From: CAZRNB01 sp964601355
GTDB taxonomy: Bacteria; Planctomycetota; Phycisphaerae; Sedimentisphaerales; Anaerobacaceae
Assembly: GCA_964601355.1 (NCBI GenBank)
Contig: CAZRNB010000069.1
Location: 1 to 15,707, forward strand
DNA length: 15,707 nt
Direction: 5' to 3'
The position numbers and the translations under genes were made by a program. Below the pieces are notes generated by a model. That model saw only the letters and a program-made list of their open reading frames with translations. It had not been told where the DNA came from and ran no database searches. The stretch's first letter is position 1, and each line of letters opens with the position of its first letter. This document shows positions 1-6,697 of the stretch, piece by piece.

Positions 1-403
1 TTAGCTCGGCTATAATTTGACGAGCCATTTTTTGGCCGACGCCATCGAGCGTCTGTAATGTTTTGTCGTCTGCATCTTCAATCGCTGCCGCTATAGTTAC
101 TATCGGAATGCTCAGCAGCCGCAAGGCTTTTCTTATGCCTATCCCTTTGACGCTGGTGAATTTTGTGAAAAAGTCCCTCTCCTGCGTGCTTAAAAATCCC
201 ACCATCCTCGGTATCAGATTACCGCCGCCGGGTGCACCTTCATAGTACTCCATAGTACAAAGAGAAACGTTCGAGCCTATTTTATCCGCCAATGCGCTCA
301 CGCAATAGCCGGGCAGCATCACTTCATAGCAAACCGGCCCAACCTGCATAAGGGCGCTATCGGTATTAAGCTGATGAAGTTTTCCTTCAATCCTTGCAAT
401 CAT
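1..403 (-). CDS. ruvA: Holliday junction branch-migration protein RuvA (3' end cut off)
   Basis: The first 134 codons are present and the frame stays open to the window edge, so the C-terminal part (usual length about 200 residues) is missing. The start reads MIARIEGKL, typical of the RuvA OB-fold domain. Two helix-hairpin-helix segments follow in domain II: VKGIGIRKALRLL at about residues 85-97 and LDGVGQKMARQII at about 120-132. RuvA binds the four-way junction as a tetramer and loads the RuvB motor. The start ATG lies 4 bases after the ruvC stop, so the two genes are almost certainly cotranscribed. The domain that contacts RuvB cannot be judged here. Confidence 0.93.
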   Translation of the reverse strand, partial: MIARIEGKLHQLNTDSALMQVGPVCYEVMLPGYCVSALADKIGSNVSLCTMEYYEGAPGGGNLIPRMVGFLSTQERDFFTKFTSVKGIGIRKALRLLSIPIVTIAAAIEDADDKTLQTLDGVGQKMARQIIAEL

Positions 404-407
404 AATT

Positions 408-992
408 TCATCGCTCGTCGCTCGTATTTCGTATGTCGTATATCGTAGATGGTAGGGTGGGGCTTTCATCCTTCGCAGTCCCTAAGGGACGGAGAATGGA
501 TGCCCCACCAATTAAAATACTGCTGACCTCATTGGCACAGCATAGAGCTGCTGCTATAGCATCGGCCACGTCGGCCGGTTCAGGAATCTGCGGCAAGGCT
601 AAAATCGTCTGAATGGTCCTTTGCACCTGCTCCTTTGAAGCCCTGCCGTTGCCGGTCAGGGACTTTTTTATACGGGTGGCGTTGAAACTCCTAATCTCCG
701 TACCAGCCTGTGCGCATCGCTGCAATATAACGCCCCTTGCATGTCCCATCAATATAGCAGTCCTCGGATGTGTGTAATGCGAGTATAACTGTTCCACTGC
801 AACAATCTCAGGTCCGAACTTTCCCAACAGCGAATCCATATCCTTAGCTATCTGGTTCAGCTTTACTTCTATTGGAGAGCCAGCAGATGTTTTGAAAACG
901 CCTGCTTCAATTAGCCTCTCCGCGTCTCTGTCGGTCTCTAAACAAGCGTATCCACAGACCTGCAGACCAGGATCAATGCCGAGTATCCTCAC
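408..992 (-). CDS. ruvC: Crossover junction endodeoxyribonuclease RuvC
   Basis: RuvC resolves Holliday junctions by paired nicks. The RNase H-like fold acids are present: D7 in ILGIDPG, E67 in VAVEQ, D141 and D144 in DVADAIAAA, close to E. coli D7/E66/D138/D141. I chose the GTG start at 990-992 over an ATG two codons upstream. It gives MRILGIDPG, has GGAG six bases upstream, and overlaps the cysS stop as GTGA, while the ATG leaves no spacing from that GGAG. The protein is 194 residues against about 160-175 usual. The excess is a C-terminal tail (from about residue 160) encoded by a palindromic repeat and a short-word array, so the last 35 or so residues are probably not ancestral. ruvA follows 4 bases after the stop. 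Confidence 0.94.
   Translation of the reverse strand: MRILGIDPGLQVCGYACLETDRDAERLIEAGVFKTSAGSPIEVKLNQIAKDMDSLLGKFGPEIVAVEQLYSHYTHPRTAILMGHARGVILQRCAQAGTEIRSFNATRIKKSLTGNGRASKEQVQRTIQTILALPQIPEPADVADAIAAALCCANEVSSILIGGASILRPLGTAKDESPTLPSTIYDIRNTSDER
417..509. repeat. Palindromic element plus 8-bp word array inside the ruvC 3' end
   Basis: Positions 456-463 (GGTGGGGC) pair with 502-509 (GCCCCACC). Inside them lies a 13-base near-palindrome at 478-490 (GTCCCT-A-AGGGAC), with CATCC/GGATG flanking pairs. Next to it, 417-449 is an array of words like TCGTATT/TCGTATG/TCGTATA at about 8-bp spacing. This kind of sequence fills gene gaps elsewhere in the window, but here it is translated as the RuvC tail (residues ending IYDIRNTSDER). 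Confidence 0.75.
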
Positions 993-2497
993 TTCCATCT
1001 CCAGTCAGTCCCGTCGGGCTTATCTTCCAAAATGATACCGATACTCTCTAAGCATTTGCGAAGATTATCCGCTTTGGCAAAATTCTTCTCTCTACGGGCT
1101 TCGCGGCGTTGCTCAATTATGATTTCAATTAGTTTTCCAGCCAGCTCATCGTCAGCTTTGCCGGCCTGCACACATTCATCCTGTACAATACCCAATACGT
1201 CCCCGCCAAGTCGTTTGAACAAATCATCTATTGCATGAAAGGTTTGGTGTGTGGTTTTGCCGTCCACCAGAAGTTTGCCTGCCAGCCTGGTTACGTCAAA
1301 CAGAACCGATAGTGCCACAGAGGTATTTAAATCATCATTCATGGCCTCATCAAATTTCTCCCTCAACCGGCCAATTTGCTGAATTATTTTTGTGTCCGGC
1401 TCCCCTTTCGGTGCTGCCTTTATTGTTTTCCTCACTGTGTTGACCGCCTCAGAAATTTTTTCATAGCCGCTCTGGGCGGCAGAAAGAGCTGCATCAGAAA
1501 AATCCAGCGGACTTCTGTAATGGCTGATTAAAATCAACTGTCTTACAGCCAGCGGATCATAAGCTTTGGTTAATCTCTCGTGCGCACTCGTCTCGGCGAA
1601 GCGAGCCGTAGCCGGACCCGAAAAGGCCTGTTTGAGCGTTATAAAGTTGTTCAGGCTCTTGCTCATCTTTTGTCCATCGACTGTCACCATATTATTGTGC
1701 ACCCAGTATCGGACAAACTGCACATCCCTGGCAGCCTCAGCCTGGGCAATTTCGCATTCGTGATGCGGAAACTTATTATCCAGCCCGCCGCAATGTATGT
1801 CGAGGGGCTGGCCCAGATATTTTGTGCTCATCACAGAGCATTCCAGGTGCCAGCCGGGAAAACCCATCCCCCACGGACTTGGCCACTGCATAATATGGTT
1901 TGGCTCAGCCTTTTTCCAAAGCGCAAAATCAGCCGGATTCTTTTTATCAGGTGACACTTCCACTCTTGCACCTGCCATCATATCCTCAACATTTCTGCCG
2001 GATAATTTCCCATAATCTTTGAATTTTGAGACATCAAAATACACCGAGCCGTTGGACTCGTAAGCGTAGCCTTTCTCCAGCAGGGTCTTCACCAGCTCTA
2101 TTTGCTCAACTATATGGCCGCTTGCCCGCGGGCTTATATCCGGCCGAACGCAATTGAGCTTATCCATATCCTCGAAAAAACTGCGTGTGTAAAATTCAGC
2201 CAGTGCCATCGGGTGCTTCTTTTCTTTCATGGCAGCTTTTGCAATTTTATCTTCGCCTTCATCCGCATCATCGGTCAGATGGCCCACGTCGGTTATATTC
2301 TGCACATAAGTGACATTATATCCGAGATAACGCAGGTATCGCACCAATACATCGAAGCTGACATAACTTTTCGCGTGTCCTAAATGTGTTTCTCCATACA
2401 CGGTTGGGCCACAAACATACATACCAACCTTGCCTTCCTCCAAAGGCTTAAATTCCTCTTTTCTCCTCGTTAGACTATTATAAATATATAATCCCAT
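989..2497 (-). CDS. cysS: Cysteine--tRNA ligase
   Basis: Class Ia synthetase that charges tRNA-Cys. The zinc ligands fit C29 (MYVCGPTVY), C220 (HLEC), H245 and E249 (FPHHECEIAQ). The ATP signatures are HLGH at 38-41, a conservative variant of HIGH, and KMSKS at 277-281. The N-terminal catalytic domain is followed by the anticodon-binding region; the DDLNTSVAL segment is typical. Length is 502 residues against about 461 in E. coli. About 19 residues (roughly 291-309, between TLKQ and KAYDPLAVR) are extra compared with E. coli, and part is encoded by repeat-like DNA at 1582-1618. The ATG at 2495-2497 has AAAAGGA just upstream. The stop overlaps the ruvC start as GTGA. Confidence 0.96.
   Translation of the reverse strand: MGLYIYNSLTRRKEEFKPLEEGKVGMYVCGPTVYGETHLGHAKSYVSFDVLVRYLRYLGYNVTYVQNITDVGHLTDDADEGEDKIAKAAMKEKKHPMALAEFYTRSFFEDMDKLNCVRPDISPRASGHIVEQIELVKTLLEKGYAYESNGSVYFDVSKFKDYGKLSGRNVEDMMAGARVEVSPDKKNPADFALWKKAEPNHIMQWPSPWGMGFPGWHLECSVMSTKYLGQPLDIHCGGLDNKFPHHECEIAQAEAARDVQFVRYWVHNNMVTVDGQKMSKSLNNFITLKQAFSGPATARFAETSAHERLTKAYDPLAVRQLILISHYRSPLDFSDAALSAAQSGYEKISEAVNTVRKTIKAAPKGEPDTKIIQQIGRLREKFDEAMNDDLNTSVALSVLFDVTRLAGKLLVDGKTTHQTFHAIDDLFKRLGGDVLGIVQDECVQAGKADDELAGKLIEIIIEQRREARREKNFAKADNLRKCLESIGIILEDKPDGTDWRWK
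1582..1618 (-). repeat. Repeat-like segment inserted in the cysS coding region
   Basis: On the minus strand this stretch contains GGCTACGGC, then GCTTCGCC, then GACGAGT. The plus strand at 15647-15677 has the same order, GGCTACGGC, GCTCCGCC, GACGAGT, with 24 of 31 positions identical by hand alignment. It encodes about GPATARFAETSA, just after KMSKS, where E. coli CysS has no counterpart. The frame is preserved. Confidence 0.55.
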
Positions 2498-2507
2498 ATA
2501 ATCCTTT
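2498..2507 (-). promoter_or_regulatory. cysS ribosome binding site at the edge of the cassette repeat
   Basis: The minus strand reads AAAAGGATTAT before the cysS ATG, a good Shine-Dalgarno core with short spacing. It lies just outside the inverted repeat that starts at 2508, so the putative cassette ends directly upstream of the cysS translation signals. Confidence 0.5.
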
Positions 2508-2562
2508 TGACACTGATTTAATCTATTTTTTTTCAGACAAGGATTAACACAGATTTACACTG
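2508..2562 (-). repeat. Left inverted-repeat arm, short-word array
   Basis: Degenerate array of ACACTGATTTA-like words at roughly 10-11 bp spacing between the cysS start and the neighbouring gene. Read on the minus strand it matches the array at 4082-4137, so the two arms face in opposite directions around the gene pair. Confidence 0.7.
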
Positions 2563-2579
2563 TTTTTCTTATAAATATT

Positions 2580-3620
2580 TTAATCCTCTTCTTGTTTCAA
2601 AACTAAATTCTCCAATAACTGTTTTATCTCATCAAAATATTCCGTATCAGATATATCCACTGCACAATTAGAGTTACTACCGCCCCAGTACTTTTGGGCC
2701 GATTCCGAATGAGATATAATATTATGGTGTTGGGATTTTAGTGTCTCTCTGACCTTGTTTTCGGGCATAATTACCACTATGCGAATTTTCTTCTTACGAG
2801 GTTGTATGTAAGCAAACTGCCTTTTATATGCGACGCCAATGTAAGACTTAGTGGGATTAAATCGCAGCGTATCTTTCACGTCAAGAAATAGCTGTTTAAG
2901 CTTACTATAGATGTCCTTCACATTCTGGTCGCAATTTTCCAGATGAAAATCTTCGGTGTATTGTGAAGTGCGATCTGGTTCTTGTGCGGGAAATGGTGAG
3001 ACTGCGTCACTGAACTCAAGGTCTTGGAACGGAGGCTCAAGAGTAACGATATTATTATTTTCTTTTTGAAAGTGATTGACAATCTGAACTTTGACCAGCT
3101 TACCCCATGTATCTGTATACGTATTAATTATCTCCTCAAACTCAAGTTTTGGTCCATCGATTATAATTAAAATATTCTGACTGCCCTCTAAAGTATCTTT
3201 CAAAAACTTATAAACTTCTCTTTCTTTTATCAAGCTCTTGATTCTTTCACTTAAAGATGAATCTCCCTCGAAAATCGAAAATATCGTGTCGATAAACTTT
3301 TGACGCTCAGCCTGGTTCCTATAAAAAGCAAAAAACTTGGTTATCTGAGGAAAAATGTGCTTGAAAAAATCGTGCCTCTGAAGTTCGACTTCGACAAGGT
3401 AGAATTCAGGATTGTCCAAATCCGCTAAATCAATCAGAAAACCATCCGGTATAGTACCACCAAGAGACGAAGTTTGTATATGTTGTTTGAGATCAACGTA
3501 GATTGCATTATTTCCGAATAGCGCAACAGCATTCTCAATAATAAGTTTCTCAAATTCATTCTCATTATCATAAAATTTCTGCTGAAAATTTTGTCCATTT
3601 AGAAGAACGCTTATTGCCAT
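2580..3620 (-). CDS. PD-(D/E)XK-like protein with DUF5655-like C-terminal domain
   Basis: Function is unknown. From the start chosen here it has 346 residues. The N-terminal half (about 20-100) looks like a nuclease-fold region: PD at 58-59 followed by EVE at 77-79, where a classical PD-(D/E)XK enzyme would have ExK, so catalysis is uncertain. The C-terminal region (about 235-342) contains FNPTKSYIGVAYKRQFAYIQ and YWGG, which resemble the DUF5655/COG3586 'predicted transport protein' family from memory. I chose the ATG at 3618-3620: AAAAGG lies about 7 bases upstream and it follows the GxxExxY stop by 2 bases. A longer frame reaching 3659 would overlap that gene by 37 bases. There is no signal peptide or membrane segment. 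Codons are AT-richer than in the neighbours. Confidence 0.75.
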   Translation of the reverse strand: MAISVLLNGQNFQQKFYDNENEFEKLIIENAVALFGNNAIYVDLKQHIQTSSLGGTIPDGFLIDLADLDNPEFYLVEVELQRHDFFKHIFPQITKFFAFYRNQAERQKFIDTIFSIFEGDSSLSERIKSLIKEREVYKFLKDTLEGSQNILIIIDGPKLEFEEIINTYTDTWGKLVKVQIVNHFQKENNNIVTLEPPFQDLEFSDAVSPFPAQEPDRTSQYTEDFHLENCDQNVKDIYSKLKQLFLDVKDTLRFNPTKSYIGVAYKRQFAYIQPRKKKIRIVVIMPENKVRETLKSQHHNIISHSESAQKYWGGSNSNCAVDISDTEYFDEIKQLLENLVLKQEED

Positions 3621-3622
3621 AT

Positions 3623-4009
3623 TCAAACCTTTTCTGCCGAATCGAACCCGAAGATGCATCGTTTAACTTCAACAGATTGACCGAAGTTTATTAAGAGGCC
3701 AACGTTTTGTCCCGTAGCTTTCAAATAATTGACAAGCTGAACCTCGTGAACGGAATCGAGCTTGGTTACCGCTTTAATTTCGACGATAATTTTATCTTCA
3801 ATTATCAAATCTGCAAAATATTCTCCCACTACTTTGCCGCGATAGGTTACCTCTAAAGGCGCTTCCACAACACAGTTTAAACCTTCCTCTTGTAATTCAA
3901 TAGCAAGAGCATTTTTATAGACCTTTTCGAGAAAACCATATCCTAATTCTTTATGTACATTATATGCAGCAGCAATGATTTTCTTTGACAATTCCTCGTG
4001 TTTTAGCAT
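3623..4009 (-). CDS. GxxExxY protein (PD-(D/E)XK-like family)
   Basis: This 128-residue protein carries the family signature GYGFLEKVY at 23-31, preceded by the usual AAYNVHKELG helix. A nuclease-like core follows: D67 in YFADLII, E77 and K79 in VEIKA, and QLVNYLKATG at 91-100. The family (PDDEXK_3) is small, often present in many copies in planctomycete-type genomes, and has no established biological role. The stop is 2 bases before the next gene, so the two are cotranscribed. The Shine-Dalgarno signal is weak (AAGAG). Both genes lie within the inverted-repeat-bounded block, which points to a mobile or selfish module rather than a link to ispF or cysS. Confidence 0.88.
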   Translation of the reverse strand: MLKHEELSKKIIAAAYNVHKELGYGFLEKVYKNALAIELQEEGLNCVVEAPLEVTYRGKVVGEYFADLIIEDKIIVEIKAVTKLDSVHEVQLVNYLKATGQNVGLLINFGQSVEVKRCIFGFDSAEKV

Positions 4010-4032
4010 TTTTACAACTCTTATTACTCATA

Positions 4033-4137
4033 TAACAGTGTCAATCAGTGCCAATCCGTGTAAATACGTTTCAAACTTATACAGTGTTAATCTATGTAAA
4101 TCCGTGTCTAATTTTAATTCAGTGTAAATCAGTGTCA
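4033..4137 (+). repeat. Right inverted-repeat arm, AATC-GTGT word array
   Basis: The array repeats words such as GTGTCAATC, GTGCCAATC, GTGTAAATC and GTGTTAATC at about 10-11 bp spacing. It fills nearly the whole gap between the GxxExxY start and the ispF stop. Its outer half (4082-4137) mirrors the left arm at 2508-2562; its inner half (4033-4076) has no left counterpart. Confidence 0.75.
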
Positions 4138-4146
4138 TACAGAACG

Positions 4147-4659
4147 CTACAATCTGGGTTTACGTTTCTTTCTCAAAAGCGCTATTGCCGTAGCGGCTAT
4201 GGCCTGGCCGGCGCCGATGTCACCGAGCCCTTCGTTTGTTTTGGCTTTTACGTTCACTGAGGTAAAATCAATCCCCAAAAGCTCGGCAATGCACCTTTTA
4301 ATCTGTCCTTTGACCGGCTCAAGCCTCGGCTGCTCCGCATGTATTATCAAATCAATATTGACCACCTCCCATTTCTTCTCTTCGAGCTTCTCCTTTATAA
4401 TGAATACAAGCTCCTTGCTGTCGGCATTTTTCCAGCGTGGGTCGGTATCCGGGAAAAATGTCCCTATGTCGCCCATTCCGCTTGCCCCGAGCAGCGCATC
4501 GATAACAGCGTGCAGGCATACGTCGCCGTCGCTGTGGCCAATCAGGCCGGCCGGGTACGGCACATAAACCCCGCCGAGCATCAAGTTTCTGCCTTCGATA
4601 AATCTGTGTATATCGGTGCCTATACCGCTTCGATATTCAGCCTGGTTTTCTTCAATCAC
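4147..4659 (-). CDS. ispF: 2-C-methyl-D-erythritol 2,4-cyclodiphosphate synthase
   Basis: IspF cyclises CDP-ME 2-phosphate to MEcPP in the MEP isoprenoid pathway. The metal-site residues D16 and H18 (GIGTDIHRF) and H50 (GHSDGDVCLH) are present, as is the signature GASGMGDIGTFFPDTDPRW at about 58-76. The late KAKTNEGLGDIGAGQAIAATA segment is also typical. Length is 170 residues, slightly above the usual 157-160 because of a short N-terminal lead. The start is GTG at 4657-4659, overlapping the hisB stop as GTGA, with AAAGGGA 5-6 bases upstream. It is therefore likely coupled to hisB. Pairing with histidine genes has no known metabolic reason. Confidence 0.96.
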   Translation of the reverse strand: MIEENQAEYRSGIGTDIHRFIEGRNLMLGGVYVPYPAGLIGHSDGDVCLHAVIDALLGASGMGDIGTFFPDTDPRWKNADSKELVFIIKEKLEEKKWEVVNIDLIIHAEQPRLEPVKGQIKRCIAELLGIDFTSVNVKAKTNEGLGDIGAGQAIAATAIALLRKKRKPRL

Positions 4660-5240
4660 AACTGTCCCTTTGTGCTGGGGACATCCGTCCCGGTAATTCT
4701 TACTGCTTGCGCCATTGCCTGGCCGAGCGCCTTGAAAATCGCTTCAGCGATATGATGGCTGTTTATGCCATAAGGCACATTTACATGCAGATTAAGTTTG
4801 CCTGCATTGGAGAAGCTGCGCAAGAACTCCTGCAGGCATTCGACGTCAAAGTCGCCGATTTTGTCCGTTCGATACTCCACGTTATACACGAAGCTCGGCC
4901 TGCCGGACAAATCCACCGATACATTGGCCAAAGCATCCTCCATCGGCACAGAGCTGTGGCCGTACCTGGTAATTCCTTTTTTATCTCCAAGGGCTTTGGC
5001 CAAACATTCGCCGAGGCATATTCCAATATCTTCGACCGTATGATGAGCATCGACCTGCAAATCACCTTTGGCCTTTACTACCAAATCGAGCTTGCCGTGT
5101 TTGCCCAGGTGGCTGAGCATGTGGTCTAAAAAGCCGATGCCAGTATCGATTTGGTATTTACCGACACCATCAAGATTAAGCTCACAGATGATGTCGGTTT
5201 CTTTTGTTTGCCTGTGAATCTGAGCGGTTCTCTTTTCCAT
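4656..5240 (-). CDS. hisB: Imidazoleglycerol-phosphate dehydratase
   Basis: Catalyses dehydration of imidazoleglycerol phosphate in histidine synthesis. This is the stand-alone form of 194 residues with no HAD phosphatase domain. Diagnostic motifs are GIGFLDHMLSHLGKHG, DAHHTVEDIGICLGE, RYG followed by PMEDAL, and the C-terminal NSHHIAEAIFKALG; the paired histidines bind Mn. I chose the ATG at 5238-5240: AAGGA lies 8 bases upstream, while the ATG three codons earlier abuts that AAGG with no spacing. It starts about 11 bases after the hisC stop and overlaps ispF, so hisC-hisB-ispF form an operon. Confidence 0.96.
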   Translation of the reverse strand: MEKRTAQIHRQTKETDIICELNLDGVGKYQIDTGIGFLDHMLSHLGKHGKLDLVVKAKGDLQVDAHHTVEDIGICLGECLAKALGDKKGITRYGHSSVPMEDALANVSVDLSGRPSFVYNVEYRTDKIGDFDVECLQEFLRSFSNAGKLNLHVNVPYGINSHHIAEAIFKALGQAMAQAVRITGTDVPSTKGQL

Positions 5241-5251
5241 AAGTGACATCC

Positions 5252-6319
5252 TTAATCTGATAAGATCTCTTTTAAGGCAGCAAGCAGCTTATGATTTTGC
5301 TCTCTTGTCCCAATCGATATTCTCAATTTATCATCTATTCCCGGCAGGTTAAAGTATCTTACGTAAATATTGCGCTGCACTAATTTATCATAAATCTCTT
5401 GTGCTTTGCAGCTTTTACTTTTAGCCAGCACAAAATTCGCAAAACTATTTGGAACCTCAAAGCCCAGGAGTTGAAGCTGCTCAACAAGGTCTTTGTGGTC
5501 TGCCTTTACCTTTTCGACATTCTCTTTGAAATACTGCTGGTCTTTTATCGCTGCAGTTGCCGCAGCGATGGCTACTGCATCAACATTGTAGGAATCTTTT
5601 ACCTTCATCAATCCGGCAATTAAGGAAGGCTTCGCAATCGCATAGCCAAAACGCAATCCTGCCAGCGAATAACCCTTGCTCATAGACCGTAGTATTATCA
5701 CATTATCAAAATCCTTAACCATCGCCTCGCAGTTGTCTTCTGCAAAGTCCACATAAGCCTCGTCGATCAGCAATACGCCTGTCAACTCATCCGCCAATGA
5801 TGCCAGCTCGCCAACATTTATAAAACTCCCCGTTGGTGCATTCGGATTGCAGACGATAGTCAAGGCTGCACCGGTTGCCGCCAGTTTAGCCGGCAGGTTA
5901 AACTCATTGTCAAAAGGAATCTCGATAGCCTTACAGTTTTGCAGATTAGCCAAAACCAGATAAAGGGAATATGTAGGAACAGGATACGCAACAGGGCGAT
6001 TTTCATCACAAAACGCACGGATAGCCATACTCAGTAACTCATCTCCGCCGTTGCAGCACATAATATAGTCCGGCTGAACGCCGTTCACTTCAGCCGCCGC
6101 CTGCCGGAAGGCATTGCCCTGCGGGTCAGGATACCTGCGAAGCTGCTCCGGCGTGATTTCCGCCAGCACTTTCATCACAGCAGGCGAGGGTGGATAAGGA
6201 TTTTCGTTGGTGTTAAGTTTCACCACGTCCGCCTGCTTAGGCTGAAAGCCCGGCTCATAACCTTTTGCCTTTTCTACATTTTCTCGAAAATAGCCCACAA
6301 TTCGCTCCAAAAATGTCAT
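5252..6319 (-). CDS. hisC: Histidinol-phosphate aminotransferase
   Basis: Fold-type I PLP aminotransferase of histidine synthesis. From the chosen start it has 355 residues, normal for the family. The PLP lysine is K215 (SMSKGYSLAGLRFGY); N160 (CNPNAPTG), D186 and Y189 (IDEAYVDF), and R334 (RISIG) are in place, and LNTNENPYPPSP is the usual N-terminal signature. The frame remains open upstream to 6478, but that lead (including CHCEERSDEAIS) is translation of a palindromic repeat and has no family similarity. The start ATG at 6317-6319 lies inside the repeat's inverted arm, with no clear Shine-Dalgarno. A TTG two codons further in is an alternative. Confidence 0.93.
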   Translation of the reverse strand: MTFLERIVGYFRENVEKAKGYEPGFQPKQADVVKLNTNENPYPPSPAVMKVLAEITPEQLRRYPDPQGNAFRQAAAEVNGVQPDYIMCCNGGDELLSMAIRAFCDENRPVAYPVPTYSLYLVLANLQNCKAIEIPFDNEFNLPAKLAATGAALTIVCNPNAPTGSFINVGELASLADELTGVLLIDEAYVDFAEDNCEAMVKDFDNVIILRSMSKGYSLAGLRFGYAIAKPSLIAGLMKVKDSYNVDAVAIAAATAAIKDQQYFKENVEKVKADHKDLVEQLQLLGFEVPNSFANFVLAKSKSCKAQEIYDKLVQRNIYVRYFNLPGIDDKLRISIGTREQNHKLLAALKEILSD

Positions 6320-6400
6320 TGCGAGGCCACCGAAGGTGGCCGTGGCAATCCCCTTTATTAGGTTTGAGATTGCTTCGTCACTGCGTTCCTCGCAATGACA
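6314..6400. repeat. Palindromic repeat covering the hisC start
   Basis: Perfect 13-bp inverted arms, TGTCATTGCGAGG at 6314-6326 and its complement at 6388-6400, enclose a second hairpin GGCCACC-GAA-GGTGGCC (6325-6341). The TCATTGCGAGG...TTCGTCACTGCG pattern, readable as CHCEERSDEAIS, is to my knowledge a dispersed palindromic repeat type seen in many bacterial genomes. Here it sits between the likely promoter and the coding region, and its outer arm contains the hisC ATG. Confidence 0.85.
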
Positions 6401-6430
6401 AAAGAAAATCAACCCACTATTCGCCCGAAG

Positions 6431-6459
6431 ATTATACGAAGATGTACTCAGAAATGAAA
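6431..6459 (-). promoter_or_regulatory. Possible promoter for the hisC-hisB-ispF operon
   Basis: The minus strand has a perfect TATAAT at 6431-6436. Seventeen bases upstream is TTTCAT (6454-6459), a poor -35 match (3 of 6). Transcription would start near 6424, giving a leader of about 105 bases that contains the entire palindromic repeat at 6314-6400. The -10 is convincing, the -35 is not. Confidence 0.4.
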
Positions 6460-6484
6460 GAGAAGATTTTGTAAACAATGTTTA

Positions 6485-6507
6485 GCCGGCACACCAGTTG
6501 TGCCGGT
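6485..6507. terminator. Hairpin downstream of the peptidoglycan-binding frame
   Basis: Perfect 8-bp GC-rich stem CCGGCACA (6486-6493) / TGTGCCGG (6499-6506) with a 5-base loop. It lies between the minus-strand gene ending at 6698 and the hisC promoter. No clean T-run follows on the minus strand, so it may be a weak or factor-dependent terminator, or another dispersed hairpin. Confidence 0.4.
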
Positions 6508-6697
6508 CAAAGGAAACTTGGTGGGGGAAGACCTACCTTAACCGAAGCAGTGTGTATTAAAAATCGTAAATCTTAAATCGCAAATCGAAAATTGGCTGTC
6601 GTTTCCTGCCTAAAAAAACCGCACCTAATCCAATCACCATCTACAGGGTATTCAGGTTTTTGCATACCTTTTTCTGGATATTTTCTAAATTACTATG
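6508..6697. repeat. Gene-free spacer with AAATCG-type word array
   Basis: Within this spacer, 6558-6592 is an array of AAATCGT/AAATCTT/AAATCGC/AAATCGA words at about 8-bp spacing. The rest (6508-6557 and 6593-6697) shows no convincing gene, tRNA or strong hairpin. Confidence 0.5.

Larger units (their letters stand above)
2508..4137. mobile_element. Putative two-gene cassette bounded by an imperfect inverted repeat
   Basis: Positions 2533-2562 (read on the minus strand) and 4082-4111 (plus strand) match at 25 of 30 bases, both in the form CAGTGT-AATCT-TGT-AATCC-TGTCT. After a gap of 12 or 13 bases, both continue with an identical 13-mer, TAAATCAGTGTCA (2508-2520 minus, 4125-4137 plus). Between these ends lie only a GxxExxY gene and a nuclease-like/DUF5655-like gene. 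The block fits between the cysS start and the ispF stop with about 10 bases to spare on each side. No transposase or target-site duplication is visible. The same words also build ordinary array repeats, so mobility is an inference. Confidence 0.5.

Noticed and set aside
3621..3659. Longer start for the DUF5655-like protein (MHLRVRFGRKGLN lead)
   Set aside because: It would overlap the GxxExxY gene by 37 bases, whereas the ATG at 3620 has a proper ribosome binding site and a 2-base gap.
4021..4140. CRISPR array
   Set aside because: The repeat words are only about 10 bp, degenerate, and have no unique spacers; no cas genes are present.
6320..6478. 53-residue N-terminal extension of HisC in the same frame
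   Set aside because: It is translation of the palindromic repeat (CHCEERSDEAIS) and promoter region. The family length and motifs fit the ATG at 6319, and TATAAT lies within the extension.
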